The position numbers and the translations under genes are program-made. A stretch of 64,000 bases of DNA from Orobanche coerulescens (taxonomy: Eukaryota > Streptophyta > Magnoliopsida > Lamiales > Orobanchaceae): contig CM065806.1 of NCBI GenBank assembly GCA_033398695.1, forward strand, positions 46,277,001-46,341,000. The letters are read 5' to 3'. Positions within the stretch are counted from its first letter, which is position 1, and each line of letters opens with the position of its first letter. Shown here piece after piece: positions 46,287-57,091 of this stretch. Below the pieces are notes generated by a model, which saw only the letters and a list, made by a program, of their open reading frames with translations, was not told the DNA's origin and did no database searches.

Positions 46287-46752
46287 CTACAAGATATAAA
46301 TAAGAGGTAGTCTTGTTGGATTTTCAGTGACAATGTAAACGGTCACTTGATGCTTTAAAAGCGTGTAACATAACCGTTACTCGATGTACTTCCCTTAATT
46401 GTTTTTAGTAAAGTAAAAAAAAATGGCGACATCAAATCGCACCCAGATGCGTGGTGTATGCAACAACCACAAGTATCAGCTTTCAACAATTCTGTGACTC
46501 CCCAGAACCGTCACACAATTTTATTCGACATGCAAAGATACCGACTTCTCTCGCGGTCTCATCCACCGCAAAGTAGCGTGGGAGATAAAGAACCCAATAA
46601 CTCATGTCCCAAAAAAAAATCCCAGAAAGGGAGAATTGAAATAGTGACAAGTTTAGATAATTACCTCGATTATGAAAGTAGGCACGTGATATGGAACAAT
46701 TGGTGATGTGCTCCGATCTACCGATTGATACTCGATGCGACGACGTGAAATC

Positions 46753-46770
46753 GGGGGGGGGGGGGGGGGG
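46753..46770. repeat. Homopolymer of 18 G
   Basis: An uninterrupted G18 run lies at the border between normal and GC-rich leader sequence. The length may be unreliable as sequenced. Confidence 0.9.
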
Positions 46771-47496
46771 TTATTTTGGTGGTTTAAGAAAATCACAAAT
46801 TAAGTCAATGTTCGGGTCCTTGGACCGAGATTTTGAACCAGGTCGGACCGACTGGGCTGGATTGGGTCGCGGCTTTCGGCAGCGGGCGACTAGGCTGGAG
46901 CTGGTCGGATTGGGCGGCGAGTGGTGCGGATGATCTAGGCTTGATCGGGTCGGACGCGGAAGGAACTGGTCGAGAAGGTCTTCGTGCAGACGATCTGGTC
47001 TGCACGGGTCAAACACGGGAGGCGGTGCTCGTCGCTGCTTGGTCGGGTAGTGTAGGCGGTGGCCTGGTCGAATTGTAGTTGGGTTGGATCGGCAGGCAGG
47101 GTTCGGAAGGGGCCGACCAGGATCGATCGTGACTGGGTCGGATCGTGGCGGATGCGGGGCACGGTCGGCACGGGCGGACTGTGGTGGCAATGTTCGGCAG
47201 GGGCCGAGCAGAGTCGATCACGACTGGGTCAGATCGGGATAGATGGGGGCACGGTCGGCACAGGCGGATTGTGTTCGCGGCTAGGCTGGATCGGCAAGGG
47301 AGGGCCGAGTAAGATGTGGTCGGCACGGGCGGACTGGCGAGCGGGGCGATCGGGGCTGGGTCGGATTGCTGCGGCAGATACCGATCACGGTCGATTGCGC
47401 GATCAAGGTCGATCGCGGTAGAGTGCAGCAGTGATTGATCAAGGTCGATCGCGGCAGAGTGCGATAGGGGTCCGACGCGGCGGTGGGCGGCAGGAT

Positions 47497-47600
47497 GCGG
47501 CAGGGTGCGGGCGAACTGATCGGTTTGCGGCAGGGTGCGGGCGAACTGATCGGTTTGCGGCAGGATGCGGCAGGGTGCGGGAGAACCGATCGGTTGCGGC
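47497..47600. repeat. GC-rich 30-bp tandem repeat
   Basis: Two exact 30-bp units (47497-47526, 47527-47556) combine GCGGCAGGGTGCGGGCG and AACTGATCGGTTT. A third, diverged copy with an inserted GCGGCAGGAT follows to about 47596. Confidence 0.85.
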
Positions 47601-47791
47601 AGGATGCGGCAGAGGTTCGACAGTGGTCTGGCAGAGGTCCGACGGACTGGTTGGTGTGCAGCAGAGGTGCGGCAGAGGTCCGACAGAGGTCCGGCATACT
47701 GGTCGCGGCGATATGTGGTTGACAGGTGGGGGTTCGGCTAGGGTTAAGGGCCGATTTTTTTCGAAATTTGTAAAAAAAAAATTTAGAGCTA

Positions 47792-47804
47792 CGTGCTGAT
47801 AACA
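47792..47804 (-). other. copia A primer-binding site
   Basis: The minus strand reads TGTTATCAGCACG, abutting the LTR end CCTTAAACA. It resembles the initiator tRNA-Met complement (TGGTATCAGAGCC) with a few changes. Confidence 0.6.
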
Positions 47805-48233
47805 TGTTTAAGGAGAAAGTAAGAAAGCTGTAAATATAAGTCAATCAATTGTATTCGTAACACTGATTGAGGGGGCCTTATACAGGCATATATAGGATTT
47901 CTAGATAAGGTAAGACATCTAATGGGATACTACTACCTCTAGAAGGATATAAAACTTTCCATCTGTGTATCTTCCTACAACCAGTATTAGGCAAGACACC
48001 AACATGGAAAAAATATCCTCGAACAAGAATCACGTATATATAAAAAAATACAAATAAATTATAAGGTATGTAATTTACCTCAATAGACATAGCAGCGGTC
48101 TCTAAAATAATCATTCTTTTATTCCAAACGTGCGTGAAAAAAAAAAGACCAAAAGAAGTAAGAAATCTAATGAATAATAATAATTGTAAACGTGATAGCA
48201 TAAACAAGAGAAAAATAGATCAATTATAGATTT
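47805..48233 (-). repeat. copia A 5' LTR, right boundary unresolved
   Basis: It starts TGTTTAAGGAG next to the PBS. On the minus strand a TATATATGCCTGTATAAG stretch near 47900-47883 is a likely TATA region. The far end is obscured by the SINE at 48245, and no partner LTR lies in the window. Confidence 0.5.
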
Positions 48234-48244
48234 AAAGCAGATTC
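48234..48244. repeat. SINE target-site duplication, left copy
   Basis: AAAGCAGATTC; the same 11 bases follow the SINE tail at 61999-62009. Confidence 0.85.
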
Positions 48245-48278
48245 ACCCTTCTTATAGTGAAAATACCCAGGGCATAGA
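48245..48278 (+). mobile_element. SINE, 5' part (split by copia-3)
   Basis: The first about 34 bases of the SINE, ending GGCATAGA, precede the copia-3 insertion. The remaining part continues at 61749. The last five bases, ATAGA, are the copia-3 target duplication. Confidence 0.75.
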
Positions 48279-49325
48279 TGTTGGAGCAAGATCGGAATAT
48301 GCGCCATTGTACGGAAGCGTGAATATAAAGGTGCGGAATATAAATGACACACGGATTTATAGAGGTTCGGCTATAATCGAGCCTACGTCCTCTCTCGGTA
48401 TCTTTTTATATAGGTTGAAGATAAAAACCTCTGCACCTCTCTTCTATCGGTCGAGGGATAACCGTTACAATCACGTCTTCTATTGGTCCGTGATAAACCA
48501 CTCGTACTTGTCTTTGTGTCGGTCCAAGTTAAACCGTTTTCCTTTTCTATTGGACAAGGAATCAACCACTCTAGCTTTCTATGGGTACTAGATAAAACCT
48601 CACGAAGATATCGATTGCGATTCTAATAATGTCGGATCCTTGATCCTAATAACACCGAATCCAATTGTATCTTTTCTTTTACCTCTCGTGTATGATGTTG
48701 AATGTATAAACACTCAAACTAATAATATAGCTTAATATTACAACAACAATAATATCAATATGGATATCTGATCAATGAGTCGTTTGCTCTTCGTTGTTGT
48801 ATGGATGAATACCAAGGATGTGATATTTATAGGCATTGGAGCCTTACTAGCTGTTAGCTCCTTGTGCATTGATTACGGCCGCTATCATCACTGTATTACG
48901 TACGTTACAATGTTTACGTACGTTATATCAATCTCGTTACGTACGTTAGCAAGTACCAGTTTTAGTCCAGTAACATTCGTTTCTTTCCTTACGTATGTTA
49001 TCAACAATCCATTACGTACGTTAAGTCTACGTCATTGCTGACGTCATATATCCGTTGCCGCCTTTTTGACTTTGAATCGACTTTTCCCAACGTTCATCTG
49101 ATTTGAACACATTACGTACGTTAACGTGTCCTCGTTACGTACTTTAATCTTCCATTCTTACGTACGTTATGATATCTTACTTACGTACATTAGGCATGGA
49201 GTTTCCAGCTTTTTGCACTTCGATTCCTTCGATGCTTTGCTTCGTCTTTTCGTTGTTTTGCTTTGTTTATTAACTTTAATCATCAAAATACTATTATAGC
49301 ATGTATGGAACAAAATGTTCCAACA
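48279..49325 (-). repeat. copia-3 3' LTR
   Basis: It starts TGTTGGAGCAAG and ends TGTTCCAACA. On the minus strand a CCTATAAATATC TATA box is at 48833-48822. It matches 60698-61743 closely. Confidence 0.92.
48822..49192 (-). promoter_or_regulatory. U3 array of TTACGTACGTTA units plus TATA box (copia-3)
   Basis: Nine units lie at 48895-48907, 48913-48925, 48936-48948, 48988-49000, 49011-49023, 49111-49123, 49134-49146, 49157-49169 and 49180-49192; six have an intact ACGTACGT palindrome core. In element orientation they end about 65 bases before the TATA box. The 5' LTR carries the same array at about 61310-61610, with some CG decay. Confidence 0.82.
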
Positions 49326-49871
49326 ATCTCCCCCTTTTTGATGATTACAAAACAACACTTCGTCAATGGGATTTACCTGCAAATATTACAAATATATGTA
49401 TACGTGTACAGACCAAAATTTTCGACTTTGTCCATTTCGTTAGTTTCTTCTCCCATTTCTTTTTCGACTCCTTCTTTCCTTTTCTTTTTCTTTTCGAATT
49501 TTCAAATTTTCATCATCTTTTCGACGTCTCCTCATTTTTCTTTTCAACTTCTCTTTTTCAACTTTTCTTTCTCTTTTTCTCCTTTCAACTTCCATTTTTC
49601 TTTTCAATTTCATCTTTTCGACTTTTCATCGATTTTCTCCCCCTTTCAGGGTTAATCCCATTCTTTTTCTTTTCTCCTTTTCTCCCCCTCTTTGTTTTCA
49701 TCAAAAAGTATAAAAAATAAAACGAGTAATAAATACCAAATTGATAAAAATATGTGATCCAAATGATGAATATAACTATATGCATGAATAGGGTATAAAC
49801 TCCCCCTGAAAATATTATCTCCCCTTTAAAAAATTATTACTCCCGCTAAGTAAAATATATTTTGATAAAAA
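49326..49871 (-). other. copia-3 3' untranslated region with repeated PPT-like motifs
   Basis: No coding is seen. In element orientation GGGGGAG-type motifs recur (49334-49328, about 49645, 49688, 49808 and 49826), and a long GA-rich tract covers 49700-49437. Multiple PPTs are a Sirevirus trait. Confidence 0.65.
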
Positions 49872-50066
49872 TTAATTTTTGGGGATCCAACCTATAGTTG
49901 GTTTTTCATTTGAAACATAGACGGTATTTGAAATAATTGTTCCTTTAGGAACCCAAATCTTTTTAATTTTAATCGTCCGGCGTGGGCTTTTACAGTTCGA
50001 AATATGTTGCCCGATTTTCAAAAATTTTTCGCAACGGGGTATTTTTAAATTTAAGGATTCGTTTTT
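49872..50066 (-). pseudogene. copia-3 gag, 3' part
   Basis: This segment continues the gag of 59300 after removal of the Tekay-like insertion. It includes FLKIGQHISNCKSPRRT, a decayed second knuckle, then KIWVPKGT and a stop after GWIPKN. The Sirevirus gag at 24060 has the same KIWVPKGT. No protease follows. Confidence 0.75.
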
Positions 50067-50071
50067 AGAAT
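50067..50071. repeat. Target-site duplication AGAAT, left copy (Tekay-like element)
   Basis: AGAAT precedes the LTR at 50072 and recurs at 59295-59299. Confidence 0.9.
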
Positions 50072-50611
50072 TGTAATATCCGCGTTTTCTATTTTCGGTA
50101 ATTTCTATTTTTGATGTATGTTCGTTCCGGACAACTCGCTTAGCACTGTTTTGGAATTCTGAATCTATTTTGTTCTTGGAGTTTTTCCGTCTGGTCGAGT
50201 TTCGAGGATGCTTTTGCATAATTTCATTTTGAATTATACCTTGCCGCATGTGCGTTCGATTCTCGTAAAACTTGTTCGTTTTCATTATTTCTCGATTCGT
50301 ATAAGTTTGTATGGTTGAGTTGGTCGTGTTGGAACTTTCGGTTTGTTAATCCGACGTTGTATCGCGATTTTTCGGGCATTTGGGCCGTTTTTGTAATTTT
50401 CATAAGTTTGGGGAATTTCGCCTTATTTGCTTCGTTTCAAACTCTCTAGTGATCGAGATTATATTCTCTTTCAACGCTCAACTTTGTCGTCTTGGTTATT
50501 ACGTGTTTATGATTCTGGATTCTGGTCTTGCTTCGTTTTGGCACTTGTGCGCTGTTGCGGCAAAGATGGTATGCGAAGCTGCTGCTGAGTAGCGACGCTA
50601 CTCAGGATTTA

Positions 50612-50883
50612 CTGCGTGCGCTATCATTGTGTGGTTAGCGTACGCTAACACGGGTTAAAGCGTGCGCTATCGATTTCAGCGATTTCGGTCGATGGGTTCG
50701 ATACCTCGATCTGGACGAGCAACACGCTAATCGGCGTTAACGCACGCTAATCCCAAGACTAACGCACGCTAACCATGTTAGTTTGCGTACGCTAACGGTG
50801 GTCGAAGGCGACATTTCGCCATGCCCGCTAGCGCACGCTAATGCTTATGCATAGCGTGCGCTAAGTCTGTTAAATATAAATAG
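50612..50883 (+). promoter_or_regulatory. U3 palindrome array plus TATA box (Tekay-like element)
   Basis: Eight units lie at 50612-50623, 50635-50648 (TTAGCGTACGCTAA, a perfect palindrome), 50658-50669, 50737-50750, 50758-50772, 50783-50794, 50828-50841 and 50851-50863. The last ends about ten bases before AATATAAATAG (50873-50883). The unit is the same as in the LARD-like element. Confidence 0.82.
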
Positions 50884-51504
50884 GGCAGCAGCAGTCAACT
50901 TCGTCATTTTTCCTTCATTTCCTATCCTTCTCGGCTTTGAGCGATTCCAGCGGGGTTAGGGCCGATTCCGACCGTAGATCACCATACACTACCACCGTGC
51001 ATTCCTTGCGTGGATTCTTCAAGCTCCTAATCACTTTCCACCATCCGAATCAAGGTAAATATTCCCAAAACCCTTGTTTTAAGATTTTGGGGAATTTTGG
51101 GGATTTCTTGGGATTTAACTCTCTTAGTCCGAATTATTCTTGGGCTATCGCTAGACTTCGATCGTGCACTTGTAACCCTTCATTTTATTGATGATTCGTG
51201 GTTTTAAATTCCAAGTTTTCCATTGTTCGTCACTTATAGTCGATTTATACCCAAGTTTTGTTCGACTAAGGGTTTCAATGGGTTGAACTAGGATGTATTC
51301 CATCATTTACGTAGTTTTAAGATTTGTTGTCCATCGTTATTGTGTTAGGATCGGATTTGTGAAAGTTGTTCGGGCCGAAACCTTTCCGTCCGCCGTTTTC
51401 CTTCACGTAGTATTACTCGTGCAAGTACATGTATTACATTTCGTTATGTATATTGTGATTTTCAAATGAATGATGAATGGTGATTTTTGAGTGCGTGAGT
51501 TGTG

Positions 51505-51715
51505 TTCCTTCCACCGGAGTGTCCGACGGGATGTCCGGGGTCGATACTAAGGGTACGGCCGCGGAAGTGGACTTGGGTGCGTGTGTGGTTGAACTTCCAC
51601 CGGAGTGTCCGACGGGATGTCCGGGGTCGATACTAAGGGGTACGGCCGCGGAAGTGGTATCCCACGGAGTGTTCGACGGGATGTCCGGGGTCGATACTAA
51701 GTGCGGCCACGGGAT
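51505..51715 (+). repeat. Subterminal tandem repeat in the Tekay-like LTR
   Basis: Three copies share GACGGGATGTCCGGGGTCGA and a following TACTAAGGGGTACGGCCGCGG-like end, spaced about 65-95 bases apart. The 3' LTR has the same set at about 58515-58735. A related CTTAGCATCG repeat lies in both gypsy-2 LTRs. Confidence 0.8.
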
Positions 51716-52280
51716 ACCGATTGTGATTTTGTGATATCGTGATGATTGGAAATTGATGTGATTGCCAATGTAGTATTCGGAATATATATGTGGCAAATGA
51801 CTTACGTTTGGGACGATTGTGTAAAAACTGTATTTTGTATATAATGTTGTGTAATTGTGTACTTGCACTAGCTATTCGAATGCTAACCCCTTAAATGGGG
51901 GAAATGCGTCTTATGCATTTCAGGTACCGGAAGAGCTGAGGAGCAGGCACGGGGCACGCACGCGAAGGATGGGATGGCTTGATGATAGTGGCTCGAGTCT
52001 GTATTGTACTTTTTACTTTTCGTCATTGCATTTGTCGAGTATTGGAGTTAAACTGCTTACTTCTGAATTTTCGTTTAAGTCCCCTGCGTGGGCAATGAAT
52101 TGATATTTACATTATGTTTCATGTACTCCGTTGAAATGTTTTGGCCGAGGCCACGGCCCTGTTTACTTTTGAGTGCATCTTTTGGGTTTGTCATTGTGGT
52201 TATGTGTCTTGTGTTAGCCTGGTAGACCTCATGAGGTTTCTACGGCGTGTAATGTCCCCTTTGTGTATTGGGGTGTTACA

Positions 52281-52700
52281 TTTATGGTATCGAGCTTAGG
52301 TTTTGAATACCTAGGTGTCGGTTAATTTTGGGGTCCATTAGTTGCGTCATTAGAGTCGGTCGTTGAGCCTAATATCATCATGCTACCGTCTTTTCGTGCG
52401 ACCCGTGGTGTAAGTCTTCTCAAACTCTTTTATTCGTATTCGTTTTCTTGCGTTGTTCGGAATTGAGGATTATGATTACCAACCTTGTAAATTGTGAATT
52501 TTTCGATCTTGTTCTTTTCGTATTTCCTTCGGTATGTTGAGAGGTCGTGGTAGACCACTAGGGACGCGGCCGAGGCCGTGGTCTGGGTGCCGATAATGAA
52601 GAGGGCTCACTTTATCGTGTTCGCAGACTCGGCCTCTCACTCTGCCGTCGGGTAATAATGCCGACGCTGGCTATGCCGTACTTGCCAGCCTAGTAGACCG
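52281..52700 (+). other. Tekay-like PBS and 5' leader
   Basis: TGGTATCGAGCTTAGG begins at 52285, four bases after the LTR. It resembles the initiator tRNA-Met complement and matches the gypsy-2 PBS except for one missing base. The leader has no clear ORF; gag probably begins within it, near a GGTCGTGGTAGACC stretch (52544). Confidence 0.7.
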
Positions 52701-53676
52701 GCCTTGCTCGATAGCTCGTGGTGGACGCTGAATCCGCCCCGACACCTGAAGAGGAATCTAGTAAGTGGCTTCAGACGGTGTCTAAGATGCACCCTCCTCG
52801 TTTCTCCGGATCTTCTGACTCCCTCGGTTGGGAGAATTGGCTCTTTCAGCTGTCGAGGGCCTTTGATGCCGTAGCTTGTCCCGAAGACAGGAGGGTTCAT
52901 ATTGCCCAAGACCTCTGGATAAGGAAGGCTGGAGTGGTGGGAGGCCGTTGCGCCCAGAGATCGTCGGGCCACTTGGGATGAGTTCGTGGCTGCTATGGAA
53001 GCGTATTGTCCACCGCCGCAAAGGAGCGCAGAATGTGGAGTTTTTCACCGCTACACCTCGGGATGTGCCGATTTCTCGTGCCATTATTTCCTACAATCAG
53101 CTTGGGTTTTGTGAGAGATCGTGTGAGGACGGAGGCCGATAAAACTACATTTCAATATGCGCATGAAACCGCATATCGTGCAGAGTATGGCACCGCTCAT
53201 GTGTGCCACCTTGAAGGAATATCGGGATCGCGCTCCGCGATCGAGATGGTCATCCTAATCGAGTCGTTCGGAAGCTAAGAAGCGTAAGACCACCGCGGGT
53301 TCTCGGCAGAAGGTGGTCGATTTTCGAGGTCTCGCTCTGTTCCTACACACGGAAGAGACCATTTCACCTACCGGGGATCTCAGTGGTAATCGCTCACCCA
53401 AATTGCTGTTTCCGTGGTGGTTTGTTTTAATCGCAACCAATATGAGCATTTGATGAAGGATTGCCCTTTTCCTCCAGCTTATTTGTTTTACTTGCAGGCG
53501 CGGGCATCGGGCGGCCCATTGTGAGAGGGCCACCAGGCCGCTAGAGTCCCGACTACCACCGCCGATCAGAGGGAGCACAAGATTCGATTACTCATGTTCC
53601 GCAGTGGTTCGGGCCGTGGTAGGGGTCGGGTCACCGGATCACCGATCTGTCGAGTTCGGGTTCAGTTCACCCCCGG
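52701..53676 (+). pseudogene. Tekay-like gag (broken)
   Basis: The text includes MHPPRFSGSSDSLGWENWL and AFDAVACPEDRRVHIAQD, the usual gag core opening; a frameshift follows at about 52915. A zinc knuckle at 53423-53464 reads CFNRNQYEHLMKDC: the second Cys of CX2CX4HX4C is Arg (codon 53432-53434). At least four frame changes occur. Confidence 0.78.
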
Positions 53677-54260
53677 TTGTATCAGATGAGGCGTACAGAG
53701 GAGACAGACGTTCCAGTGGCGTCAGGTACCACTCAGATCCTTACTCATCCAGTTTCAGTACTTTTTGATTCGGGTGCTACCCATTCCTTTATTGCTTCGG
53801 ATTGTGTGAGTCGTATTGGTTTTGACTGCTTGTTTGAGTGTGAGCCGTTTGTAGTGGGTACACCCAGTGGAGATCGTATGGTTGGGGACCGGGAAGTTAG
53901 GGATTGCCCAGTGAGGATCGGGAGCCGGGATTGGCCCTCGAATCTCATTGTTATAGACCTTAAGGGTGAGGATTTGATCCTCGGGGACGATTGGTTAGAT
54001 CGTCACGGTGCTATCATGAACTATCGGACTCGTACCATCTCGATAGTTGCCGAGGACGGCACCGAGCATACTCTAGTCGGTTGTAAGCCGGGTAGATCGG
54101 GGAGTGTGATTAGCGCCTTGAAGGCGATGAAACTTTTGAACCAGGGTTGTGTCGGCTACTGGTGTTTCGCTCTGCAGGCGGAAGATGGTGGGGTTGACAT
54201 ATTGTCGATTCCAGTTGTTAGCGAGTATCCCGATGTATTTCCGGATGACTTGACGGGATT
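53677..54260 (+). pseudogene. Tekay-like aspartic protease
   Basis: The open frame from 53677 includes VLFDSGATHSFIAS, the active-site loop, followed by LIVIDLKGEDLILGDDWL. It leads without a break into the start of RT (SEYPDVFPDDLTGLPPHREV). The frame is open for 270 codons until 54487, so this is the best preserved stretch together with the RT palm. Confidence 0.82.
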
Positions 54261-55200
54261 ACCACCACATCGAGAGGTGGTGTTTCCTATTGACCTTGAG
54301 CCGAATGCGGCCCCTATTTCTCGAGCACCGCACCGTATGGCACCGTCGGAGATGCTAGAGTTGAAGAATCGATTGGGAGAGTTGTTAGATAAAGGGTATA
54401 TTCGACCGAGCGCATCGCCTTGGGGTGCGCTGTACTTTTGTCAAGAAGAAGGATGGATCGCCGTTTATGCATCGACTATCGAGAATTAAACAAGCTAACC
54501 ATCAAAAATAAATACCCTTTGCCCGGATTGACGATTTGTTTGATCACCTTGGGGGCGGTCTTTTCAAGATTGATTTGCGATCGGGCTACTACCATTGAGG
54601 ATTCGGGACGTCGATATTCGAAAGCCGCCTTCGACGAGATATGGCCATTACGAGTTTGTGGTTATGCCTTTCGGGCTAACCAATGCCCCAGCAGTGTTCA
54701 TGCAGTTGATGAACAAAGTTTTTATTGAGTATCTGGACAAATTCGTAGTCGTTTTTATTGATGATATTCTCATCTATTCACGGAGTCGGGAGGAGCACGC
54801 CTTACATCTTCGGATTGTATTAGACATTTTGAGGGCTGAGCAGTTGTACGCGAAGTTCTCTAAGTGTGAGTTTTGGCTCGAGGAAGTTACGTTCCTCGGG
54901 CATGTGATTTCAGCAGAGGGAGTTCGGGTAGATCCGCAGAAGATAGAGGCAGTGATGGCTTGGGAGCCGCCTAAAAATGTGAAGGAGGTGAGGAGTTTTC
55001 TGGGTCTTGCCGGCTATTACCGTAGATTCGTTGAGGGATTTTCGAAGATCGCTAGACCGCTCACTCAGTTGCTCCAGAAAACTCAGAAGTTCGAGTGGAC
55101 TGCAGACAGCAGGGGCAGCTTTGATGAGTTAAAGAGACGTTTGACTACCGCACCCGTGTTAGCGTTGCCTCGGGAACGAGGATTTCGTAGTGTACGGTGA
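54261..55200 (+). pseudogene. Tekay-like reverse transcriptase (broken)
   Basis: The start lies in the protease frame (APHRMAPSEMLELKNRLGEL, KGYIRPSASPWGA). Single-base losses near 54432-54560 shift frames through LCIDYRELNKLTIKNKYPLP. From 54595 a 201-codon frame holds [20 protein letters not shown], the catalytic [11 protein letters not shown] and [18 protein letters not shown]. All catalytic residues that are visible are intact. Confidence 0.85.
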
Positions 55201-55780
55201 TGCATCGGGCCTTGGTCTAGGATGTGTTTTGATGCGAGAGACAGTGATTGCGTATGCGTCCCGCGATTGAAACCTTATGAGGTGAATTACCCCACGCATG
55301 ATTTGGAATTAGTGCGGTCGTTTTGCCTTAAAGATCTGGAGGCATTATCTCTATGGGTCGTCATGTAAGATTTTTACCGATCACAAGAGTTTGAAGTATA
55401 TCTTGATCGAAGGAGTTAAATATGAGACAACGTAGGTGGTTGGAGCTAATTAAAGATTACGACCTTGAGATACTTTACCATCCGGTAAGGCTAACGTAGT
55501 GGCGGATGCGTTGAGCCGTAAGCCGATAGCGTTGCAGATGTTAGAAGTACTTACTCCGCAGAGTAGGATCCAATGAGATCTTATTTGTCGAATATTGAGG
55601 TTTGGGTTCAGAGAGTTCAGGCATTATGTGCATTAGAGATCACTTCGTCCTTGACCGATGATATCAAGGCGAAACAGTATGATGATCCGTGTTTGGTCCA
55701 GTGAGGAGGATGTGAGGCAGGGGAAAGCCCTGGATTTGTGGTTCGGGATGATGGCGTTACGAGATTTCGCGCAGACTATG
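55201..55780 (+). pseudogene. Tekay-like RNase H (broken)
   Basis: In changing frames, [14 protein letters not shown] (55190-55230), [15 protein letters not shown] and FTDHKSLKY mark the domain. Frame changes are frequent, in line with single-base indels. Confidence 0.7.
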
Positions 55781-56720
55781 TGTACCGAATGTTGTTGAGT
55801 TGAGACAGAAGATCTTGAGTGAAGCTCATACCACGCCTTACTCCATACATCCCGTACGAGTAAAATGTACAAGGATGTGAGGAGTAACTACCGGTGGAGT
55901 AATTTAAAGACAGACGTTAGCGAGTTTGTGTCGAGGTGTTTGACTGTCAAGAGTTAAGATCGAGCATCGGCGACCGCTGGGCTTTTACGACCACTTCCTA
56001 TCCGGAGTGGAAATGGGAGGATATTTCTATGGATTTCATTACGGTATGCCTAAGACTGACCGGGATGAACATGAATTGGGTCATTGTCGATCGACTAACC
56101 AAATCGGCTCATTTCTGGGTATTAAGGACACTTGGGGGCAGAGAGACTTGCACGAGTGTTTGTTTCGGAGATCGTGAGGTTACATGGGACCCCTAAGAGT
56201 ATTGTTTCGGATCGTGATGGCCGGTTCATATCACATTTTGGCGATCCGTTCATAGAGCCTTGGGGACCGAGCCGAGACTTAGCACATCCTACCACCCTCG
56301 AGCAGAGACGGACGATGAGCGGACGATACTGACGCTAGAGGATATGTTGCGAGCCCGTGCTTTAGATGGAAGGATGATTGGGAGTCGCACTTGCCACCGA
56401 TCGAGTTCACGTACAACAATAGCCGGCACGCCTCGATCAAGATGGCACCATTCGAGGCATTGTATGGGAGGAGGTGCAGATCGCGTTGTGTTGGGACGAT
56501 GCGTCCGAGCCGATGGGTACCGAGCCCGATATGGTAGTTGAGACGAGGGAGAAGATTGCTCTCATTCGCGATAGATTGTTGACGGCCCAGTCGGCAAAGT
56601 CTTATGCCGACACGCGTCGCCGGCCGTTGGAGTTTGAGGTGGGAGATCATGTGTTGCTTAAGGTGTCGCCGACACGGGGAGTTTACCGCTCGGTCGGAAG
56701 GGTAAACTTAGTCCGAGATT
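55781..56720 (+). pseudogene. Tekay-like integrase (broken)
   Basis: [19 protein letters not shown] and [13 protein letters not shown] carry the first catalytic Asp. [20 protein letters not shown] carries the second (56170-56230). The Glu region is in a decayed stretch near 56290-56340, and [14 protein letters not shown] text follows near 56450. Frames change several times. Confidence 0.75.
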
Positions 56721-57056
56721 TATTGGGCCGTTCGAGATCCTAGAGAGAGTCGGAGAGCTTGCATATCGGTTAGGTTTACCGCCGTCCCGAGCCACGTTCA
56801 TAACGTATTTCATGTTTCCACTTAGGAGGTACATATCGGACCCTAGCCATATTATCGATTTTGGAAAGATCGACCGGGACCCGACCTTACCATTGAGGAG
56901 AGGCCGATTCAGATTTTAGAGCGTCGGGTGAAGCAACTTCGTCATAAAACCATCCCTCTGGTTAAAGTTCAATGGTCGAGACATGGGTCCGAAGAAGCCA
57001 CATGGGAGACGGAGGAGAGTATGCAGTCGAGATACCCCGAGTTGTTCGCGTTGTAA
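56721..57056 (+). pseudogene. Tekay-like chromodomain-like C-terminus
   Basis: From 56893 the frame is open: ERPIQILERRVKQLRHK, then IPLVKVQWSRHGSEEATWE, ending RYPELFAL and a stop at 57054-57056. The order VKV-W-EATWE matches the chromodomain-like tail of Tekay/Del chromoviruses, thought to guide insertion to certain chromatin. Confidence 0.78.
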
Positions 57057-57091
57057 GTTTCGGGACGAAACTTATTTTTAGGGGGAGATAA
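57057..57091 (+). other. Tekay-like PPT region
   Basis: A block reading GACGAAACTTATTTTTAGGG precedes GGGGGAGATAA, then the LTR at 57092. The same block precedes the LTRs of gypsy-2 and the LARD-like element. Confidence 0.8.

Larger units (their letters stand above)
46287..47791 (-). other. copia A 5' leader, non-coding, with GC-rich repeats
   Basis: No gene is supported. The left part (46287-46750) is ordinary leader-like sequence. A run of 18 G follows at 46753-46770. From 46800 to 47740 the sequence is GC-rich, built of degenerate GGTCGG, GCGGCAGG and GATCG units. Its length is unusual for a copia leader. Long open frames here reflect base composition, not genes. Confidence 0.6.
50072..52280 (+). 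repeat. Tekay-like 5' LTR
   Basis: The copy at 57092-59294 matches it, but with more single-base deletions. The palindrome array is at 50612-50863 and the TATA box (AATATAAATAG) at 50873-50883. A three-copy subterminal repeat lies at about 51505-51715. Confidence 0.92.

Noticed and set aside
46771..47844. Long overlapping frames on both strands in the GC-rich block
   Set aside because: Open in several frames at once, with Arg/Pro or Gly/Arg repeats; this is a composition effect.
49263..49720. Phe-rich plus-strand frames resembling membrane proteins
   Set aside because: They translate a CT-rich tract that is the purine-rich 3' region of copia-3 on the other strand.
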